Assembly: GCF_025399795.1 (NCBI RefSeq)
Contig: NZ_JAODTZ010000007.1
Location: 186,001-250,000, forward strand
Length of the DNA: 64,000 nucleotides
From: Streptomyces rhizosphaerihabitans
Lineage (GTDB): Bacteria > Actinomycetota > Actinomycetes > Streptomycetales > Streptomycetaceae
Direction of reading: 5' to 3'
The notes under the pieces are model-generated. The model was not told the origin of the DNA. It did not search any database and saw only the letters and a program-made list of their open reading frames with translations. Shown here piece by piece: positions 34,112 through 43,460 of the stretch. The position numbers and the translations under genes were made by a program. The stretch's first letter is position 1. Every line of letters starts with the position of its first letter.

Positions 34112-34936
34112 TCAGCGGGGCCGCATGGCGGTGAGCTTCCCCCACACCGCCATGCGGTACCGGGAGGTGTAATCGGGGGTGCACGTGGTGAGCGTGATGT
34201 AGTACCCGGGTCGGCTGTACCCGTACGCCGGCCGGACGGTGCTGCGCGGCACCGGTCGGATCACCCCGCCGTCCCGCGGGGACGTCTGCGGAAGCGTCCG
34301 GTCGACGGTGTACGTGTAGACGGCGGTCCTCGTCTCGACGGTGATCGTGTCGCCGCGCCGGAGCCTCGGAAGGTACCGGAAGGGCTCGCCGTGCGTGTTC
34401 CGGTGCCCGGCGAGCGCGAAGTTGCCTGCCTGTCCCGGCTGTTGGGTGCCCTTGTAGTGGCCGACATACCCCTTGTTGAGGACGTCCGCTTTGCTGACGC
34501 CCTCGGCGACGGGCACCCGGAGGGAGAGCCGGGGAATGCTGAGGACGGCGTAGGCCTGGGACCAACGGGGCCGCACTTGACCACTGTTGCCGCCGGACGA
34601 GGAGGACTGTCCGGCGGCCCCGGCATCGGTCTTGCCGTCGCCGGTCCTGCCGCCACCGGTCTTCCCGGTGCCGGTACCGGCGCTCGCGCCGTCGGCGGTG
34701 CTCGCGTCGGGTGCGGCGCTCCCCGGGGCCGGGGTCCCCCACTCCCGCTCCAGCGCCTGCACCTTGCGTTCCGCGCCGTGCTGCGCCTGCCGGTTGGTCC
34801 ACCACAGCTGGTGCACGACCAGGAGGAGCAGCACCACTCCGACGGTGACGAGCACCTCGGCACCACTCCAGACCACGCGCCGGTACGCGGCCCGCCGTCG
34901 CCGCGTGCCGTGGTGCACGACCCCCGGAGCCCGCAT
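34112..34936 (-). CDS. Class E sortase
   Basis: A 274-aa membrane transpeptidase. Basic N-terminus, one helix (about 25-43), a Gly/Ser/Thr linker (75-120), then the catalytic barrel with His178 (LAGHRNTHGEPFR), Cys252 (ITLTTCTPDYTS) and an arginine at 259-261. TLTTCTP is the class E signature. Class E enzymes attach LAxTG proteins such as long chaplins to the cell wall. The ATG at 34936 has GGGGG at good distance and is preferred over ATG 35026. The linker is low-complexity. It is convergent with the MFS remnant. Confidence 0.92.
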   Translation of the reverse strand: MRAPGVVHHGTRRRRAAYRRVVWSGAEVLVTVGVVLLLLVVHQLWWTNRQAQHGAERKVQALEREWGTPAPGSAAPDASTADGASAGTGTGKTGGGRTGDGKTDAGAAGQSSSSGGNSGQVRPRWSQAYAVLSIPRLSLRVPVAEGVSKADVLNKGYVGHYKGTQQPGQAGNFALAGHRNTHGEPFRYLPRLRRGDTITVETRTAVYTYTVDRTLPQTSPRDGGVIRPVPRSTVRPAYGYSRPGYYITLTTCTPDYTSRYRMAVWGKLTAMRPR

Positions 34937-35289
34937 CCGTACGCCCCCTTCGCCGGGCGCACGATAAGCGCCGCCCCGCCAACTCGCCAGCCCCGCGCGG
35001 CTTCCGTACGCACCAAGGTCCCTCATCGCATCGACAGTTCACCGACAGCGCACCCACCGGGTCACCGCCCATCGCGCCGGCCGAGGGCTTCCTCCACTGG
35101 TTTTAGAAAGGGCTGTCACAACTCTCGACAACCCCACACGCCACACCCGATGCTTCCTGATGGCATCAGCGGGACGGGCAAGCGCCGGTGGGGACGAGCC
35201 GGCGACCGAGTTCGAAGTCGAGTCGACATTGACGGCCAACTCCGTTTGTAAGACCGGGAGTTGCGCCGAGACGGACGGAGAAGCCAGCC
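34937..35289. other. Divergent intergenic region before the galactanase gene
   Basis: 353 bp between the sortase and the GH30-type gene, holding both promoters. A purine-rich GGAG site lies before ATG 35290. I see no recognised operator, no repeat and no convincing small gene. Confidence 0.5.
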
Positions 35290-36765
35290 ATGATCCGACG
35301 CAGAACACTTCTGACCGCCGCGGGCGGTACGGTCCTCGGCGGCGCCCTGGCGACGGGCACCGCCCGCGCGGACGCGACGATCGCCGTCAACCCGGCCACG
35401 ACGTACGGGAAATGGGAGGGGTGGGGAACCTCCCTGGCGTGGTGGGCCAACGTCTTCGGCGCCCGCGACGACTTCGCCGACCTCTTCTTCACCACCAGGT
35501 CGACGACGTACAACGGCGCTTCGCGCCCCGGTCTGGGTATGACCATCGCCCGCTACAACCTCGGCGCGTGCAGCTGGAACACCGTGGGCGGCGAGAGCAT
35601 GACCGCGTCCGCCAACATCCCCTCCTTCAAGCAGATCGAGGGCTACTGGCAGGACTGGAACAACGAGGACCCGACGTCCTCGGCCTGGAAGTGGACGGCG
35701 GACGCCACCCAGCGCGCCGCCCTCACCAAGGCGACGGCGCGCGGCGCGACGAGCGAGCTGTTCGCCAACTCCCCGATGTGGTGGATGTGCTCGAACCACA
35801 ACCCCTCGGGTGCGTCCGGCGGCGGCAACAACCTCCAGTCCTGGAACTACCGCCAGCACGCCTCCCACCTCGCGGCGGTCGCCCTCTACGCGAAGGCGAA
35901 CTGGGGCGTGAACTTCGCCACCGTGGACGCGTTCAACGAACCCTCCTCCAGCTGGTGGACGTCCACCGGCTCCCAGGAGGGCTGCCACGTGGACGCGTCC
36001 GTCCAGTCCGCCGTACTCCCCTATCTGCGCAGCGAGTTGGACAAGCGGGGCCTGACGGGCACCAAGATCTCCGCGTCGGACGAGACGAGCTACGACCTGG
36101 CCCGTACGACGTGGAGCTCCTTCAGCTCGACGACCAAGGGCCTGGTCAACCGGGTCAACGTGCACGGCTACCAGGGTTCGGGCGGCCGCCGGGACCTCCT
36201 CTACACGGACGCCGTGACGTCCTCCGGCAAGGCGCTCTGGAACTCCGAGTACGGCGACGGCGACGGCACCGGCCTCACCCTGGCGAGCAACCTCCTCCTC
36301 GACTTCCGCTGGCTGCACCCGACCGCATGGGTCTACTGGCAGGTGATGGACCCGACGGCGGGCTGGGGCATGATCAAGTACGACGCGAGCACCCTGACGG
36401 CCGGCGCGGTCGAGACGAAGCTCTATGTGATGGCGCAGTTCAGCCGCCACATCCGTCCGGGCATGACGATCGTGGACACGGGCGTGGACTACGCGGTGGC
36501 GGCCTACGACGCGACGGCCAAGCGCCTGGTGATCGTCGCGGCGAACAAGGCGACGTCCGCCCAGACCCTGACCTTCGACCTCTCCCGCTTCACCACGGTC
36601 ACCGGCGGCACGGGCGGCCTGGTCCCCCGCTGGAACACCCTGACCTCCGGCGGCGGCGACCTCTACACATCCCACTCGGACACCCACCTCAGCGGCAAGT
36701 CCCTCGCGGTGCCGTTCGCGGCGGGTGCGGTGCAGACGGTGCAGGTGGACGGAGTGGTGGCGTGA
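35290..36765 (+). CDS. Secreted GH30-type endo-beta-1,6-galactanase-like glycoside hydrolase
   Basis: A 491-aa exported enzyme with a Tat signal (MIRRRTLLTAAGGTVLGG, cleavage near ARA). The TIM barrel opens with KWEGWGTSLAWWANVFG, the acid/base Glu217 is in DAFNEPSSSWW and the nucleophile Glu320 in NSEYGDGDGTG, followed by a C-terminal beta domain. The pattern matches the GH30 endo-beta-1,6-galactanases known from Streptomyces, which act on arabinogalactan side chains. Substrate is inferred from family resemblance. Transcribed alone. Confidence 0.88.
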   Translation: MIRRRTLLTAAGGTVLGGALATGTARADATIAVNPATTYGKWEGWGTSLAWWANVFGARDDFADLFFTTRSTTYNGASRPGLGMTIARYNLGACSWNTVGGESMTASANIPSFKQIEGYWQDWNNEDPTSSAWKWTADATQRAALTKATARGATSELFANSPMWWMCSNHNPSGASGGGNNLQSWNYRQHASHLAAVALYAKANWGVNFATVDAFNEPSSSWWTSTGSQEGCHVDASVQSAVLPYLRSELDKRGLTGTKISASDETSYDLARTTWSSFSSTTKGLVNRVNVHGYQGSGGRRDLLYTDAVTSSGKALWNSEYGDGDGTGLTLASNLLLDFRWLHPTAWVYWQVMDPTAGWGMIKYDASTLTAGAVETKLYVMAQFSRHIRPGMTIVDTGVDYAVAAYDATAKRLVIVAANKATSAQTLTFDLSRFTTVTGGTGGLVPRWNTLTSGGGDLYTSHSDTHLSGKSLAVPFAAGAVQTVQVDGVVA

Positions 36766-36928
36766 GACGGCCCTGAGGGGGCGCGGTGGCTCGTGCCGCC
36801 GCGCCCGTCGGCCGACCGGGCGCTCGGCGGACGCGACCGCGCGTCCCTGAATATGCCGTCGGGGACTCCCGCGTCTCTGGCCTGCAGGTCTCTCTCCTTG
36901 GCGGCCCGACGGCAGTACGGTGTCCCCC

Positions 36929-37942
36929 ATGCGCCCCGACACGCCTGCCGAGAACGTCGACCACACCGCCGAAGCGGCTCGCCTGGAGCGGACCGCCGGC
37001 CTGTATCCGGAGGACGCCGAGCACCTGCTCCTGCAGGCCGCGGCCCACCTCGAACTGTCCGGCGACCGCCCCGGCGCCACCACTCTCTACGACCGCCTGC
37101 TCGCCTCGGACGCTCCCCTGGAGAAGCCGTATCTGGTACGCGCCCTCAAGGCGTCGAACCTGTGGGAGTACGACCACGAGGCCGAGGCCCGCGCGATCAT
37201 CGACGGGGTCAGGGCCGCGGCCCCCCGTGACCCGGCCCCCTGGGTGATCGTGGCGGAGGCCCTGGAGTCGCACGACGAACTGGAAGCGGCGCAGGACACG
37301 TTCACCGAGGGAACGGTGCTGCTCCTGACGGACGTACCGGAGCCCCCGTACTCCACGCTCCCGCTCCTCGTCGGCCGCCACCGCGTACGCCGCATGCTGG
37401 GCGCGGCCCACGACGAGTGGGACGCCCTGGCCGACACCCTGCACTCGTCCCCGATCTCCCTGGACGAGCTCCACGACCCGAAGCGGGTCTGGTCCCTGGG
37501 CTCGGACAACCCGGCGGAACTCCAGGCCGAGATCAGCCGCCTCCAGGCCGAACTGAGCGCCTACCGCGAGGCGCTCTCCCGCCCGTTCCCGGTGGCGGTC
37601 CTGCACTGGTCGGCCCCCGAACTCGCGGAACTGACCGCCGCGTACCCGGACCTCACCACCGAGTACCCCTCCCACGACGAGCACCTCGCGACGATAGAGG
37701 CGTCCCTGCGCGAACTGGCCGCCTCCGGCACCCCGAACCTCGGCATCGTCACCGCCACGGTCCCGTCCTACGAGGCCTTCGCCGCCTCGGAGGCCGCATC
37801 CCCGTCGGACACGATCCTGCTCCCCCAGTACGCGACGACGCTGGCGGCGCGGGGGTTGGCGGTTGCTTGGCCGCCGCAGCGGGGGGCAGGGTGCTGGTGC
37901 GGGTCAGAAGCCCCCTACGGCGAGTGTCACGGGACGGAGTAA
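36929..37942 (+). CDS. SEC-C zinc-motif protein with TPR-like repeats
   Basis: A 337-aa cytoplasmic protein. Residues about 20-150 are helical repeat-like (RLERTAGLYPEDAEHLLLQAAAHLELSGD), a middle region contains a coiled-coil-like ELQAEISRLQAELSAYREAL and an HWSAPELAELTAAYPDL domain, and the C-terminus ends with the SEC-C motif CWCGSEAPYGECHG, a zinc-binding tail. No function can be assigned. ATG 36929 or GTG 36920 may be the start. Confidence 0.82.
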   Translation: MRPDTPAENVDHTAEAARLERTAGLYPEDAEHLLLQAAAHLELSGDRPGATTLYDRLLASDAPLEKPYLVRALKASNLWEYDHEAEARAIIDGVRAAAPRDPAPWVIVAEALESHDELEAAQDTFTEGTVLLLTDVPEPPYSTLPLLVGRHRVRRMLGAAHDEWDALADTLHSSPISLDELHDPKRVWSLGSDNPAELQAEISRLQAELSAYREALSRPFPVAVLHWSAPELAELTAAYPDLTTEYPSHDEHLATIEASLRELAASGTPNLGIVTATVPSYEAFAASEAASPSDTILLPQYATTLAARGLAVAWPPQRGAGCWCGSEAPYGECHGTE

Positions 37943-38105
37943 CCAACCAGGCCCCACCATCTGTGACGGCAGCGACCCCAGCCCTACTCGCGGCTGGGGT
38001 CAGACCCCCTAGCCGTTGCTCACGGCCATACGAGAATCAGCATCCGCCTGTCAGTGGCCCCTGTTACAACTGGTCATAGCCGCATCAGTGATCAGGGGGA
38101 CCAGC

Positions 38106-41100
38106 GTGACTCAACCAGGGGATCTGTCGCAGCCTGTCGCGGGTGTGTACGAGGAACTCATCACCCAGCGCATGCAGGCGCAGATGGATGAGTTGGATTC
38201 GGCTGGCTGGAAAGCCATCGATGCCGATGTCAGCGAGGAGTCCTCCCCTCATGTGATCGCTCGGCATCTCAGTCAGGCCATAGGGCGCAGACTCGCCCAA
38301 GTACCCCACGACCAACGCGTGGCTGTCGCGAACCAGGTCATCCAATCGCTCGCTTTCGACACCACCGCTCCCGGCGGGCTCAGCGCCGGCGACACCGTCG
38401 AGCTCATCGCTGACGGACCTCGTCAACTCTTGGCTCTCGCAGAGCAGGAAGCCCCAGGCGTCTACGCCGTGCGGCCGCTTACCCCACTCTCCGAGACTGC
38501 GCTGATCACCAACTCGTCGGAGGATCCCAGTCTCGGGAGCGAGCTGCGCGCCGAACTGGCCACGGCAGACCGTGTAGACCTGCTCTGCGCCTTCGTCAAG
38601 TGGTACGGCCTGCGCGTACTGGAGGATGCACTCCGCGCCGCAAGAGCGCGAAACATTCCCATTCGGGTGATAACGACCACGTACATCGGTGCAACCGATC
38701 GGCACGCCCTTGATCGCCTCGTGCGCGACTTCGGGGCCGAGGTGAAGGTCAACTACGAGATTCGCTCGACCCGACTGCATGCGAAGGCATGGCTTTTCCG
38801 GCGTAATAGCGGCTTCGATACAGCGTACGTCGGCAGCTCGAACCTATCCAAGGCCGCATTGCTCGATGGTCTGGAGTGGAACGTACGACTGTCGTCAGTC
38901 GCAACTCCCGCCGTACTCAACAAGTTCGAGGCAACCTTCGACGCGTACTGGAATGACATCGCCTTCGAGTCGTACGACCCGGACAACGACAGGGACCGGC
39001 TCGATCGCGCCCTGTCACAAGCAGGTGGCACCAGCGGGCCAGGTGATCTGAAGATCAACCTGTCAGGACTTGAGGTACGCCCCTTCCCTCATCAACGCGA
39101 CATGCTCGAGCGTCTCCGTGTTGAGCGCGAAATCCATGGCCGCAACCGCAACCTGCTGGTCGCCGCCACCGGAACGGGCAAGACAGTAATGGCAGCCCTG
39201 GATTATCGAGCACTGCGCAAAAAGCACGATACTGAAACCCCCCGGCTACTGTTCGTGGCGCACCGCAAGGAGATCCTCAACCAGTCCCTGCGTACGTACC
39301 AAGAAGTCCTCGATGACGCGTCTTTTGGCGAGCTGCTTCACAGCGGTCAGGATCCTCAGAACTGGCAGCATGTGTTTGCCAGCGTCCAGTCGTTGAACGT
39401 CCAGCGGCTGGAGCGACTTGACCCCGATCACTTTGACATCATCGTCATCGACGAGTTCCACCACGCGACGGCGGCCACCTACCGGCGGGTCATTGATCAC
39501 TTCAAGCCGAAGCAACTACTCGGCCTCACCGCTACACCAGAGCGGATGGACGGGCTCAATGTCCAGGACGAGTTCTTCGAGGGGCGCATCGCAGCCGAAA
39601 TGCGGCTGTGGGAAGCTCTTGAGAACGATCTACTCTGCCCCTTCCACTACTTCGGCATTCCCGATGGCACAGACCTCACGAGCATCGGATGGAAGCAAGG
39701 CGCATACGCGGATCGAGACCTTGGAAACCTGTACACCGGCAACCATGCCCGCGCACGCATCGTGGTCAAACAGATTCAGGACAAGGTCTCCCAGCCCGGG
39801 GCGATGCGCGCGCTTGGCTTCTGCGTAAGCAAGGCTCATGCACACTTCATGGCGGACTTCTTCCAGGAGGCTGGCTTCCAGGCCGCAGCACTCGACAGTG
39901 ATTCACCTGCTGGCGTGCGCGCACAAACCCTCTCCGACTTGCGGAGCGGGAAGCTCCAAGTGATCTTCTCTGTCGATCTTTTCAACGAGGGTCTAGACAT
40001 CCCAGACGTCGACACGCTGCTGCTCCTACGCCCCACGAACAGCGCCACGGTCTTCCTCCAGCAGTTGGGGAGAGGTCTCCGTCGCACGGAGACGAAGCCA
40101 GTCCTCACCGTCTTGGACTTCATCGGACAGCACCGCGCTGAGTTCCGCTTCGAGGAACAGTTCCGGGCGATGACGAACCTCTCCCGCAACCGACTCGTCG
40201 AACACATCGAGCACGACTTTCCGCAGCTGCCCTCCGGTTGCCAGATCCTCTTGGAGGGCAAGTCCAAGGACCTCGTCCTCGACAACATCCGCACTCAGCT
40301 GGGTGCCACCGTCAAGACGTTGGCGAAGGAAGCGAAGGCTTACGACACGCCGCGCCTCGCTGACTACCTTCGCGAGAGCCGACGTGAGATCAAGGAGATC
40401 TACAAGAGCGGCAACTCCTGGACGACAATTCTCCGTAGGTCAGGATTGCTGGACGAAGCAGTTCCGTCAGGAGAGGCGGAGCTACTCAAGCGCGTCCACG
40501 CATTCCTGCACGTCGATGACCCTGACCGCGCCCGCACGTACCTTCGCCTTCTCACAGACGATGCGCCCTCGTACGCATCACTCACCCAGACCGAGCAAAC
40601 GTATGCCCACATGCTCTTCTTCAACCTCTGGGATAACGCCGGCGGCTTCACCAGCTTCCGAGAGGGACTCGAATCCCTGCAGGATCAGCGAGTGCTCCGC
40701 GACGAACTCCGACAGGTGCTGTCGTATGCCATGGAGCAGTACGACCACTTTCCGGTCCCACTATCGGGCTCACACAGCGGCATCCCGCTCAAGGTTCACA
40801 GCTCCTACAACCGGTCAGAGATCCTTGCTGCTCTGGGTATTGCGCGGTTCGGCGGCCAGATGCCCCGGTCATTCGCGCAGGGCGTCCAATGGGTGGAGGA
40901 CGTCAAGACGGACGCCTTGTTGATCACCTTGGAGAAGAACGAGAAAGACTTCTCTCCCACCGTTCGATACAAGGACTACGCTCTGAGCCCCACGCTCTTC
41001 CACTGGGAGTCACAGAGTGCGATTGCTGCGACCTCCCCCACTGGCCTTCGCTATCAGCAGCATGAACAGCAGGGCAGCCACATGCTCCTATTTATGCGCC

Positions 41101-41261
41101 GCTACAAGTACACCGACATCGGAAAATCTCAGCCATGGATGTTGCTAGGACCAGCTACGTACGTGGAGCACACCGGCAGTAAGCCGATGGCCATCACATG
41201 GCGTCTTCAGCATGAGCTCCCCGCCGACGTGTGGACGTACTCGGCCATTGCTTCAGGGTGA
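38106..41261 (+). CDS. PLD nuclease - SF2 helicase - DUF3427 protein (candidate phage defence)
   Basis: A 1051-aa multidomain protein. Residues about 150-300 form a phospholipase-D-like nuclease with His225 and Lys227 in RLHAKAWLF and a GSSNLSKAALLDGLEWN end. An SF2 helicase follows: Walker A GTGKT (356-360), DEFHH (449-453), TATPER and motif VI QQLGRGLRRTE. The rest (about 720-1050) is the DUF3427 region. This HKD-helicase-DUF3427 architecture recurs in accessory regions and is suspected of defence or DNA repair; no activity is established. GTG 38106 has AGGGGGA upstream. Third-codon GC is clearly lower than in flanking genes, indicating acquisition by transfer. Confidence 0.9.
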   Translation: MTQPGDLSQPVAGVYEELITQRMQAQMDELDSAGWKAIDADVSEESSPHVIARHLSQAIGRRLAQVPHDQRVAVANQVIQSLAFDTTAPGGLSAGDTVELIADGPRQLLALAEQEAPGVYAVRPLTPLSETALITNSSEDPSLGSELRAELATADRVDLLCAFVKWYGLRVLEDALRAARARNIPIRVITTTYIGATDRHALDRLVRDFGAEVKVNYEIRSTRLHAKAWLFRRNSGFDTAYVGSSNLSKAALLDGLEWNVRLSSVATPAVLNKFEATFDAYWNDIAFESYDPDNDRDRLDRALSQAGGTSGPGDLKINLSGLEVRPFPHQRDMLERLRVEREIHGRNRNLLVAATGTGKTVMAALDYRALRKKHDTETPRLLFVAHRKEILNQSLRTYQEVLDDASFGELLHSGQDPQNWQHVFASVQSLNVQRLERLDPDHFDIIVIDEFHHATAATYRRVIDHFKPKQLLGLTATPERMDGLNVQDEFFEGRIAAEMRLWEALENDLLCPFHYFGIPDGTDLTSIGWKQGAYADRDLGNLYTGNHARARIVVKQIQDKVSQPGAMRALGFCVSKAHAHFMADFFQEAGFQAAALDSDSPAGVRAQTLSDLRSGKLQVIFSVDLFNEGLDIPDVDTLLLLRPTNSATVFLQQLGRGLRRTETKPVLTVLDFIGQHRAEFRFEEQFRAMTNLSRNRLVEHIEHDFPQLPSGCQILLEGKSKDLVLDNIRTQLGATVKTLAKEAKAYDTPRLADYLRESRREIKEIYKSGNSWTTILRRSGLLDEAVPSGEAELLKRVHAFLHVDDPDRARTYLRLLTDDAPSYASLTQTEQTYAHMLFFNLWDNAGGFTSFREGLESLQDQRVLRDELRQVLSYAMEQYDHFPVPLSGSHSGIPLKVHSSYNRSEILAALGIARFGGQMPRSFAQGVQWVEDVKTDALLITLEKNEKDFSPTVRYKDYALSPTLFHWESQSAIAATSPTGLRYQQHEQQGSHMLLFMRRYKYTDIGKSQPWMLLGPATYVEHTGSKPMAITWRLQHELPADVWTYSAIASG

Positions 41262-41264
41262 GAT

Positions 41265-41921
41265 TTACTCCCCACCCGTACCCAACTCCGTTTCGAAGTG
41301 CATCTGTGCGCGATCCAGCGCCTCGTCCACGTCACGACCATGCGCTTGAAGCCAGTGGAGGAGGTCGGCGATGACGTCGATGGCCACCTCTTCCGCTACG
41401 GCGACGCTTAACATGCTCGGAGCCGTCGCTCGGGACGATTGCGCCATACCGTAGAAACCGAGCATGGCTCCCGCTCTTGCCACACGAGTGCCACCGCTAT
41501 GACCGTCGGATGAGCTCAACTGAGTAGACAGCTCGCACCACGTGACTTTTCGATCCGGGTGGAGCAGTACACCCCAGCGGTCCGCGACGGCGTCCACGAG
41601 CGCCATACCTCGCCCACCTTCAGAATCGGCTGCCGCCTGCACGAGAGTTGGCAAGGCGCGAGCGTCTGGGTCATGGACCTCGATGCGCAGGTGCGTGCCA
41701 TTCATCGAAACGGCAAGCGTGGCCGGGGTACCCGAACCCACATGAGTGATGACGTTGGATACGAGTTCGGTGACGCACAGCTGGGCCGCCTCGCTGACCT
41801 CGCACAGACCCCACAGGCCCAGATGAAGCCGCATGATGCGGCGGAGAGCTGGCACCTCTCTCGGTTCCGCTACGAAAGGGATGTCCCATGGCTTCCTCGG
41901 CACACACCTCGTGCACTCCAT
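41265..41921 (-). CDS. HATPase_c-type ATP-binding regulatory protein (anti-sigma-like)
   Basis: A 218-aa protein with a GHKL ATPase fold like RsbW/SpoIIAB anti-sigma kinases: AAQLCVTELVSNVITHVG (N-box), LRIEVHDPDARALP and GGRGMALVDAVADRWGV (G-box). The C-terminal 70 residues are helical and unassigned. It is convergent (3 bp) with the helicase gene and divergent from the XRE/DUF397 pair. Such ATPase, XRE and DUF397 genes travel together in Streptomyces and affect development. Confidence 0.85.
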   Translation of the reverse strand: MECTRCVPRKPWDIPFVAEPREVPALRRIMRLHLGLWGLCEVSEAAQLCVTELVSNVITHVGSGTPATLAVSMNGTHLRIEVHDPDARALPTLVQAAADSEGGRGMALVDAVADRWGVLLHPDRKVTWCELSTQLSSSDGHSGGTRVARAGAMLGFYGMAQSSRATAPSMLSVAVAEEVAIDVIADLLHWLQAHGRDVDEALDRAQMHFETELGTGGE

Positions 41922-41972
41922 GCCTCGCCCCTGCTCGCTAGATGTATCGCCTTCCGCGATTGGCTCATCACT

Positions 41973-42007
41973 GAGAGTTGCAGTGGAACTCTCAAAATGG
42001 AACTCTC
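41973..42007. promoter_or_regulatory. GAGAGTT/AACTCTC repeats in the divergent WhiJ-like promoter
   Basis: GAGAGTT (41973-41979) and its complement AACTCTC (41987-41993) form an inverted repeat, and TGGAACTCTCA occurs twice in direct orientation 14 bp apart. It lies 124 bp before the XRE start and about 50 bp upstream of the ATPase start. It is a candidate operator for the XRE protein. Confidence 0.5.
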
Positions 42008-42130
42008 ATCTTGTGAATTCAGGCAGCAAACGGGAGCACGGTTGCAGTCGCACGCCCCGGCGTACGCGACCTTGCCACCACCGTCGGGCAGCCATCACGA
42101 TCTGAGAGATCCATACGGAGGGCCGCACTC

Positions 42131-42976
42131 ATGGCAGTTGGACCTACCACTCGCAGGCGCCAACTCGGCGCCGATCTACGGCGCCTACGGGAACGTAAAA
42201 AACTGACCTTGGAGGAGGCAGGTGCACGCGTCGGGATCTCCAAGGCAACGCTCAGCCGCTACGAAACCAAAGAGGGCACAGTCAAGTGGCCTGCCGTAGA
42301 TGCTCTTTGCCGGGAATACGGCACCACCGACGAGGAGCGTCTCGCCCTCGTGGAGCTCGCCAAGGGAGCCAAGATTCAAGGCTGGTGGCGATCCCTCGCT
42401 GATCCCATTCCCGAGTCCATGAACCTAATGCTCACGCTTGAGGACGAGGTGGTGCGCGAGGACCACTACGCCTGCATGTACATCCCCGGTCTGCTCCAGA
42501 CGCGCGGTTACGCAGAAGCCGTCCACCGCGCCTCGGAGATGCAGTGTCCGGAGAAGGAGGTGCAGCACATGGTCGACATCCGTATGAAGCGTCAGGATCT
42601 CCTCCACCGGGACGAGCCCCCGCACATCTGGTGCGTGATCGACGAAGCGGCGATCCGTCGTAGCGTCGGCGGACGCAAGGTCATGCACGAGCAGCTTCAG
42701 CACCTCCTGACCATGTCGGAACAACCCCACATCACCATCCAGGTGCTGACGTTCTCAACCGGTGCTCATGCAGCCGCGGTTGGCAGCTTCGCAATCCTGC
42801 GCGGCCCGACCCTTGAGCTGGACGTGGTGTACGTGGACGTCCTGAGCGGTGGCCTATTCATGGAGAAGCCGCAAGAACTGGAGCGCTATAGGTTGGCGTT
42901 CCAGTACCTCAGCGCACAGGCACTCGATCTGGAGTCCTCGGCAGCGCTCATCGGCCGCATAAGCAAGGAGTCGTAA
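42131..42976 (+). CDS. XRE-family regulator with DUF5753 domain (WhiJ-like)
   Basis: A 281-aa DNA-binding protein. The N-terminal helix-turn-helix (about 10-70, LGADLRRLRERKKLTLEEAGARVGISKATLSRYE) is followed by DUF5753 (YIPGLLQTRGYAEAV, RRSVGGRKVMHEQLQHLL, QVLTFSTGAHAAAVGSF). WhiJ-type proteins repress developmental genes and are antagonised by their neighbouring DUF397 partner. The stop overlaps the next start as TAATG. Confidence 0.93.
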   Translation: MAVGPTTRRRQLGADLRRLRERKKLTLEEAGARVGISKATLSRYETKEGTVKWPAVDALCREYGTTDEERLALVELAKGAKIQGWWRSLADPIPESMNLMLTLEDEVVREDHYACMYIPGLLQTRGYAEAVHRASEMQCPEKEVQHMVDIRMKRQDLLHRDEPPHIWCVIDEAAIRRSVGGRKVMHEQLQHLLTMSEQPHITIQVLTFSTGAHAAAVGSFAILRGPTLELDVVYVDVLSGGLFMEKPQELERYRLAFQYLSAQALDLESSAALIGRISKES

Positions 42977-43236
42977 TGCCTGAACCGCTGGCGCCCCTCT
43001 GGTTCAAGTCCTCCTACAGCGGCGGTAGCGGCACCGAATGCGTCGAGTGCGCCCACACGGACGAGGGCACGCTGATTCGCGACTCCAAGACCCCCAACAG
43101 CCCTACCCTCACAGTGCGCCCCTCGACTTGGCGGGCCTTCATACGCCGCCTCCCCGAAGGGCCGGTCTCCCAGGACGGGGCTCTTTTGTCGCGCCACAGG
43201 CACACCGTCACCACGGGCAGTCGTTCTTGTCCGTGA
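42976..43236 (+). CDS. DUF397 protein, partner of the WhiJ-like regulator
   Basis: An 86-aa protein: LWFKSSYSGGSGTECVECAHTDEGTLIRDSK and VRPSTWRAFIRRLPEG are the DUF397 core. The usual length is 60-70 aa; the last 20 residues (SQDGALLSRHRHTVTTG) have no family match and may come from a changed 3' end at the island border. Translation is coupled to the XRE gene by TAATG. Confidence 0.9.
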   Translation: MPEPLAPLWFKSSYSGGSGTECVECAHTDEGTLIRDSKTPNSPTLTVRPSTWRAFIRRLPEGPVSQDGALLSRHRHTVTTGSRSCP

Positions 43237-43254
43237 AGGCGGGCTCGTCGATGT

Positions 43255-43343
43255 AGCACGGTCTCCGTCACGGCGATCGAGCGGCAGAGGTCCCTCACGG
43301 ACTCGATGTCGGGCAGTGCCCGGGCGACATCGTGAACGGTCAC
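43255..43343 (-). pseudogene. Possible truncated 5' fragment of a conserved Streptomyces gene
   Basis: From GTG 43343 the frame reads VTVHDVARALPDIESVRDLC, then RSIAVTETVLH, resembling the start of a conserved family with DVAERLPDVAVLRDRCRALAMLEAIL. After about 29 codons the resemblance ends and the frame runs on without likeness. I read it as a broken gene at the right edge of the low-GC island. Confidence 0.4.
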
Positions 43344-43460
43344 ACCGCGCGTCCAAGCGGATGCCACTCACAGGCCGGAAAAGTTGACATTGGTCCACTC
43401 AATCCTGTACTCGCGTTAGCCTCGATCCATTCGGAACGACCCCGTGAGCAGGAGGCAGTG

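Noticed and set aside
35160..36776. 538-codon frame overlapping the galactanase gene on the same strand
   Set aside because: The +1 neighbour frame encodes a Tat signal and both catalytic glutamates; this one is Arg/Pro noise.
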